Source: Thermodesulfobacterium hveragerdense DSM 12571 (GTDB lineage: Bacteria > Desulfobacterota > Thermodesulfobacteria > Thermodesulfobacteriales > Thermodesulfobacteriaceae). From it: a DNA stretch of 64,000 bases. Under the pieces are notes generated by a model, which ran no database searches, was not told the origin of the DNA, and saw nothing but the letters and a program-made list of their open reading frames with translations. Shown piece by piece: positions 61,413 through 64,000 of the stretch (position 1 is its first letter; each line of letters opens with the position of its first letter). Made by a program: the position numbers and the translations under genes. Where the stretch lies: the NCBI RefSeq assembly GCF_000423845.1, contig NZ_AUIT01000002.1:84245-148244 (forward strand). Direction: 5' to 3'.

Positions 61413-62234
61413 ATGGGCATAGACTATCTGTCAGAGTTTCTCAAAAAACTTTTTCGTATTCCCTCTAAACCTTCTGAGATATCTGAGATAGAAGAGGATA
61501 TAAGAGAGGTTCTGGAAGACTACAAAGAAGAAAAGGTAGTTTCTGAGTTTGAAGAACGACTTATTTTAAATCTTATCAATTTAAAAGCCATAGAAGTAAG
61601 AGAAATAACTATAAACAGACAGGATTTAGTAGGTTTTGACCTCACTTATTCCTGGGAGGAGGTCTTAAACATCATCTCTCGTCATCCCTTTTCTTTTTAT
61701 CCGGTATATCAAAACCACTTAGACAACCTGTTAGGGTATGTAGCTATCAGAGATTTGTTAAAAGGAGTTGCTCAAAAGGTGTTTATGTGGCAAGACTGGA
61801 TAATTAAAAAACCTCTTATCATTCCTGAAAACATTTCTCTTATGCAGGCTATGGAAAAGATGTTAGAAAAACAGACAGACTTAGCCTTTGTGGTAGATCA
61901 ACTCTCAGAACTTACCGGAATGCTTAGGTTAAAAGACATCTTATACGAAATTATTAAAAGCACCTCCTGTTGTCCTGCTCCAGACTCTAAAGGATGGTTG
62001 TTGGTGCCAGGCACGTTTAAGGTCAGAGAGATAGAAAATTGTTTAGGAATAACTCTACCTAAAGGAGATTTTGAAACCATCTCAGGACTTATCATATATC
62101 ATCTTAAACGTATTCCAACCTCAGGGGAAAGGGTTTCTCTTTCCTTTTTAGAAGCTGAAATCATAAAATCTGACGGAAAGAGAATAGAACTTTTAAAGGT
62201 TAGAAAAAAGGATGAAAACCTTGTTCAACCTTAA
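61413..62234 (+). CDS. CorC/YbeX-like CBS-domain protein
   Basis: A 273-residue soluble protein. After an acidic N-terminus there are two CBS domains (about residues 60-185; FYPVYQNHLDNLLGYVAIRDLL and AFVVDQLSELTGMLRLKDIL), then a CorC_HlyC domain at about 195-268 (LVPGTFKVREIENCLGITLPKGDFETISGLIIYHLKRIP). It matches CorC/YbeX, whose gene is also next to lnt in E. coli. Proposed roles are divalent cation efflux and ribosome-related functions. The gene overlaps lnt by 23 bases. Confidence 0.9.
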   Translation: MGIDYLSEFLKKLFRIPSKPSEISEIEEDIREVLEDYKEEKVVSEFEERLILNLINLKAIEVREITINRQDLVGFDLTYSWEEVLNIISRHPFSFYPVYQNHLDNLLGYVAIRDLLKGVAQKVFMWQDWIIKKPLIIPENISLMQAMEKMLEKQTDLAFVVDQLSELTGMLRLKDILYEIIKSTSCCPAPDSKGWLLVPGTFKVREIENCLGITLPKGDFETISGLIIYHLKRIPTSGERVSLSFLEAEIIKSDGKRIELLKVRKKDENLVQP

Positions 62235-63837
62235 TCTTTTTTTACCTATCCTTTCTGGAATTCTTATCACCTTAGCCTTTCCTAAATGGAACTTATGGAT
62301 ACTTGGTTTTTTAGGTTTAGTTCCACTTTTCTGGGCGTTAACTCAGGCTAAAAATTTTATCCAAGCCTTAGTGTGTGGTTTTTTGTTTGGGCTTTTTCAT
62401 TTTGCTACTCTGGTTTACTGGATAGTATATACTTTAACCAAATACGGTGAGTTAAATTTGTTTTTTTCCATCTTTTTGCTCTTTCTTATGTGTTCTTACC
62501 TTGCACTCTATTATGCCTTAGGTTTAACCATAGCCTATCGATGTCATATTTTTGACAACCCTACTCTAACAAAGGGATGGTTGTTAAGCCTTGCCTGGGT
62601 TGGTATAGAATGGCTTAGAGCTAATCTTTTTACAGGTTTTCCTTGGGGGCAAATAGGTTATATAGCTACTAACCTTTCTTTAGTTTTGCAGTTAGCTGAA
62701 ATAGGAGGGGTTTGGTTTTTAAGCTTTTTTCTGGTTTTTACCAACTATTTTTTGTTTTTGTTGTTCAAAAAACTATCAGAAAATCAAGGTTACCTGAAAA
62801 CTTTTTTTGGTCTACACACCTGGATATTTTTTTTATCAACCATTTTAATCATGATTTCTGGTTTTTACTTAAAAACCCATTGGGAAAAAATAATTAAAGA
62901 AGAACCAAAGGAACTTAGAGTAGCCCTACTTCAAGGAAACATTCCTCAAGAGATAAAAGAGGCAAAGCAATTGGAGACCTCCTTTCAGGTTTATAGAAAA
63001 TTAGCTTTAAAGGTCCTTAAAGAAAAACCAGACCTGATATTGTTCCCAGAAACCGCTTTCAACTTTTACTTTCCCTATGAGACCAAACATACTGTTGAGC
63101 TTCTTCGTCTGTTAACAGACATCGGGGCTGAAGGAAAAAATTTTAACCTAACCCCTCGCATCGTTTTTGGCACGTTTCGGTTAAGCTATACTGAAGGTAA
63201 ACCGATGGCTTACAACAGCCTTATGGTATGGGATGGAAAAGATTTTGTAGACTTTTATGATAAAGTAAAACTGGTGCCTTTTGGAGAGTATGTCCCCTTG
63301 GTAGAGTATTTTCCCTTTTTAAAAAATTTTTCAGTGGTAACCGATGTAATTAGACCAGGGTTTTCTAAAAACCTTTATGTACCCTTAGATACCGGGTTTA
63401 TCAAGGTAACCCCTCTTATCTGCTTTGAAAGTGCTTTTGGGGAGATTTTAAAAGAAAGACTAAAGGAAAATACACAGTTGGTTTTTATCGCCACCAACGA
63501 TGCTTGGTTCGGTCAAACCTCAGCCCCTTACCAACATTTCCAGATGGCAATACTACGTGCGGTAGAATCAAGAAGGTTTACCATTCAGGTAGCAAACTCT
63601 GGTATCACAGGAGTAGTAGACCCAACAGGAAAAATTACCACCCAAACCTCTCTTGAAGTAGAAATTGCCTCTACTACTGTTATAAAACCTCTTTATCACC
63701 CTACCCTGTTTGTAAAAACAGGACATATATTTGGGTTAATCGGTGTGTTAACCCTTGGATTAATGGGACTTCTTGCCTTATTATTTCCTCTAAAAATCCT
63801 TTCTTTTAATTTTATTTTTAATCACAAAAAGAGGTAA
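62212..63837 (+). CDS. lnt: Apolipoprotein N-acyltransferase
   Basis: A 541-residue inner-membrane enzyme that adds the third acyl chain to lipoproteins. About six to eight membrane helices occupy residues 8-225 (with the NLFTGFPWGQIGY segment), then the nitrilase-like domain: LFPETAFNFYF (catalytic Glu), YDKVKLVPFGEYVPL (Lys) and PLICFESAFGEIL (catalytic Cys), with ATNDAWFG. The C-terminus ends in another helix. Length is normal. Lipoproteins predicted in this window (the nine-heme cytochrome and DUF3617-like protein) are potential substrates. Confidence 0.97.
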   Translation: MKTLFNLNLFLPILSGILITLAFPKWNLWILGFLGLVPLFWALTQAKNFIQALVCGFLFGLFHFATLVYWIVYTLTKYGELNLFFSIFLLFLMCSYLALYYALGLTIAYRCHIFDNPTLTKGWLLSLAWVGIEWLRANLFTGFPWGQIGYIATNLSLVLQLAEIGGVWFLSFFLVFTNYFLFLLFKKLSENQGYLKTFFGLHTWIFFLSTILIMISGFYLKTHWEKIIKEEPKELRVALLQGNIPQEIKEAKQLETSFQVYRKLALKVLKEKPDLILFPETAFNFYFPYETKHTVELLRLLTDIGAEGKNFNLTPRIVFGTFRLSYTEGKPMAYNSLMVWDGKDFVDFYDKVKLVPFGEYVPLVEYFPFLKNFSVVTDVIRPGFSKNLYVPLDTGFIKVTPLICFESAFGEILKERLKENTQLVFIATNDAWFGQTSAPYQHFQMAILRAVESRRFTIQVANSGITGVVDPTGKITTQTSLEVEIASTTVIKPLYHPTLFVKTGHIFGLIGVLTLGLMGLLALLFPLKILSFNFIFNHKKR

Positions 63838-63845
63838 GATCAAGA

Positions 63846-63866
63846 GCCCTTTCTCTTTGAAAGGGC
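63846..63866. terminator. Hairpin between convergent lnt and a chemoreceptor gene
   Basis: GCCCTTTC at 63846-63853 and GAAAGGGC at 63859-63866 form a perfect 8-bp stem with a 5-base loop, nine bases after the lnt stop and ten before the chemoreceptor stop. The T-run is weak on both strands, so the hairpin may stop transcription in both directions but is not a classic terminator. Confidence 0.55.
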
Positions 63867-63875
63867 CTGTAAAGG

Positions 63876-64000
63876 ACAAACTAAACCCTAAATTTCTCTA
63901 CCGCGGTCTTAAGCTCATTCCCAAGTTTGGCAACCTCAGTCGTTGTAGCAACCACCTGCTCAACCCCTGCCTCAAGCTCCTTGGCTGCCTCTGCCACACT
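63876..64000 (-). repeat. 125-bp perfect inverted repeat, copy 2 (chemoreceptor 3' end)
   Basis: The reverse complement of this stretch is identical to 34705-34829, including five bases past the stop codon. The match runs up to the window edge and may extend beyond it. Confidence 0.95.
63881..64000 (-). CDS. Methyl-accepting chemotaxis protein (C-terminal fragment)
   Basis: The last 39 codons and stop of a chemoreceptor gene on the minus strand; the gene enters from the right edge. The residues are the same as the end of the receptor at 33109-34824, ending with KTAVEKFRV, and the DNA is identical base for base. Nothing of the sensor domain is visible. By its composition (GAG-rich) it belongs with the high-GAG signalling cassette described at 34297. 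Confidence 0.9.
   Translation of the reverse strand, partial: SVAEAAKELEAGVEQVVATTTEVAKLGNELKTAVEKFRV

Noticed and set aside
1..64000. CRISPR arrays, insertion sequences, prophage or integrase genes
   Set aside because: No short regularly spaced repeats, transposase or integrase-like frames were seen anywhere in the window; tRNA genes lack attached partial duplicates.

Overview
The window looks like chromosomal core sequence from an AT-rich, thermophilic, anaerobic Gram-negative bacterium, most likely a sulfate reducer related to Thermodesulfobacterium. This placement is inferred from gene content and from the look of the proteins (short, Lys/Glu/Phe/Ile-rich); no 16S gene is present. Gram-negative character rests on waaA, hldD, lptA, lptB, lnt and flagellar genes. 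Anaerobic metabolism is suggested by a multiheme cytochrome, an NapH-like Fe-S membrane protein, an L-lactate permease, a minimal two-gene SUF system and diiron oxygen-sensing proteins. Layout: 1-5207 (minus) is a flagellar export and switch operon, fliL-fliM-fliN-fliO-fliP-fliQ-fliR-flhB-flhA, with flhA running off the edge. 5417-12898 (minus) holds tRNA-Ser, bioY, waaA, then a tightly overlapping run pgeF, rdgB, rph, a nine-heme cytochrome, an SPL-type radical SAM protein and asd. 13052-16292 (plus) holds an SpoU methyltransferase, an SfsA-DUF123 fusion, a nucleoside phosphorylase-like protein and a J-domain protein. 16289-24688 (minus) holds a TSUP transporter, rlmI, an NapH-like protein, a 45-residue CxxC membrane peptide, glmM, cdaR, cdaA, folP and ftsH, so the classical c-di-AMP cluster is intact. 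24894-30113 (plus) holds lptA, lptB, rpoN, a HAD protein, a rhomboid protease and a Clp-fold protease. 30110-39199 is a sensory region: macro-domain gene, tRNA-Arg, three membrane chemoreceptors, rnhA, ubiX, a diiron ODP-type metallo-beta-lactamase-fold protein and a soluble chemoreceptor directly downstream of it. 39207-45398 holds an SDR39U1 epimerase, uppP, fmt, a fused secDF and an orphan metal-binding lipocalin-independent (ZnuA-type) solute-binding protein. 45561-48020 is an uncharacterised secreted pair (a 668-residue protein and a DUF3617-like lipoprotein). 48253-56989 holds tRNA-Glu, sufC-sufB-like, hisC, a hemerythrin-GGDEF-EAL protein, tRNA-Pro, an ACT-ACT-MBL protein, a MurU-AmgK-like fusion and tRNA-Ala. 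57063-58633 (minus) is a KaiC-like ATPase with its HTH partner. 58823-63837 (plus) is lctP, hldD, a CorC-like CBS protein and lnt. The last 120 bases are the 3' end of another chemoreceptor gene. Working together: envelope construction (Kdo, heptose, Lpt, Lnt, UppP, MurU-AmgK, GlmM) is scattered over the window, while the other strong theme is motility and redox or oxygen sensing: flagellar export, RpoN, four chemoreceptors plus one at the edge, an ODP and a hemerythrin-linked c-di-GMP enzyme. The most striking sequence-level observation is that two chemoreceptor genes share a 377-bp perfectly identical signalling segment and that one of them also shares an identical 125-bp 3' end with the edge copy, which indicates recent recombination of receptor modules. 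The most attractive functional unit is the adjacent ODP and soluble chemoreceptor. The genome is very compact: four convergent gene pairs overlap at their stop codons, and one protein gene takes its stop codon from inside an antisense tRNA gene.
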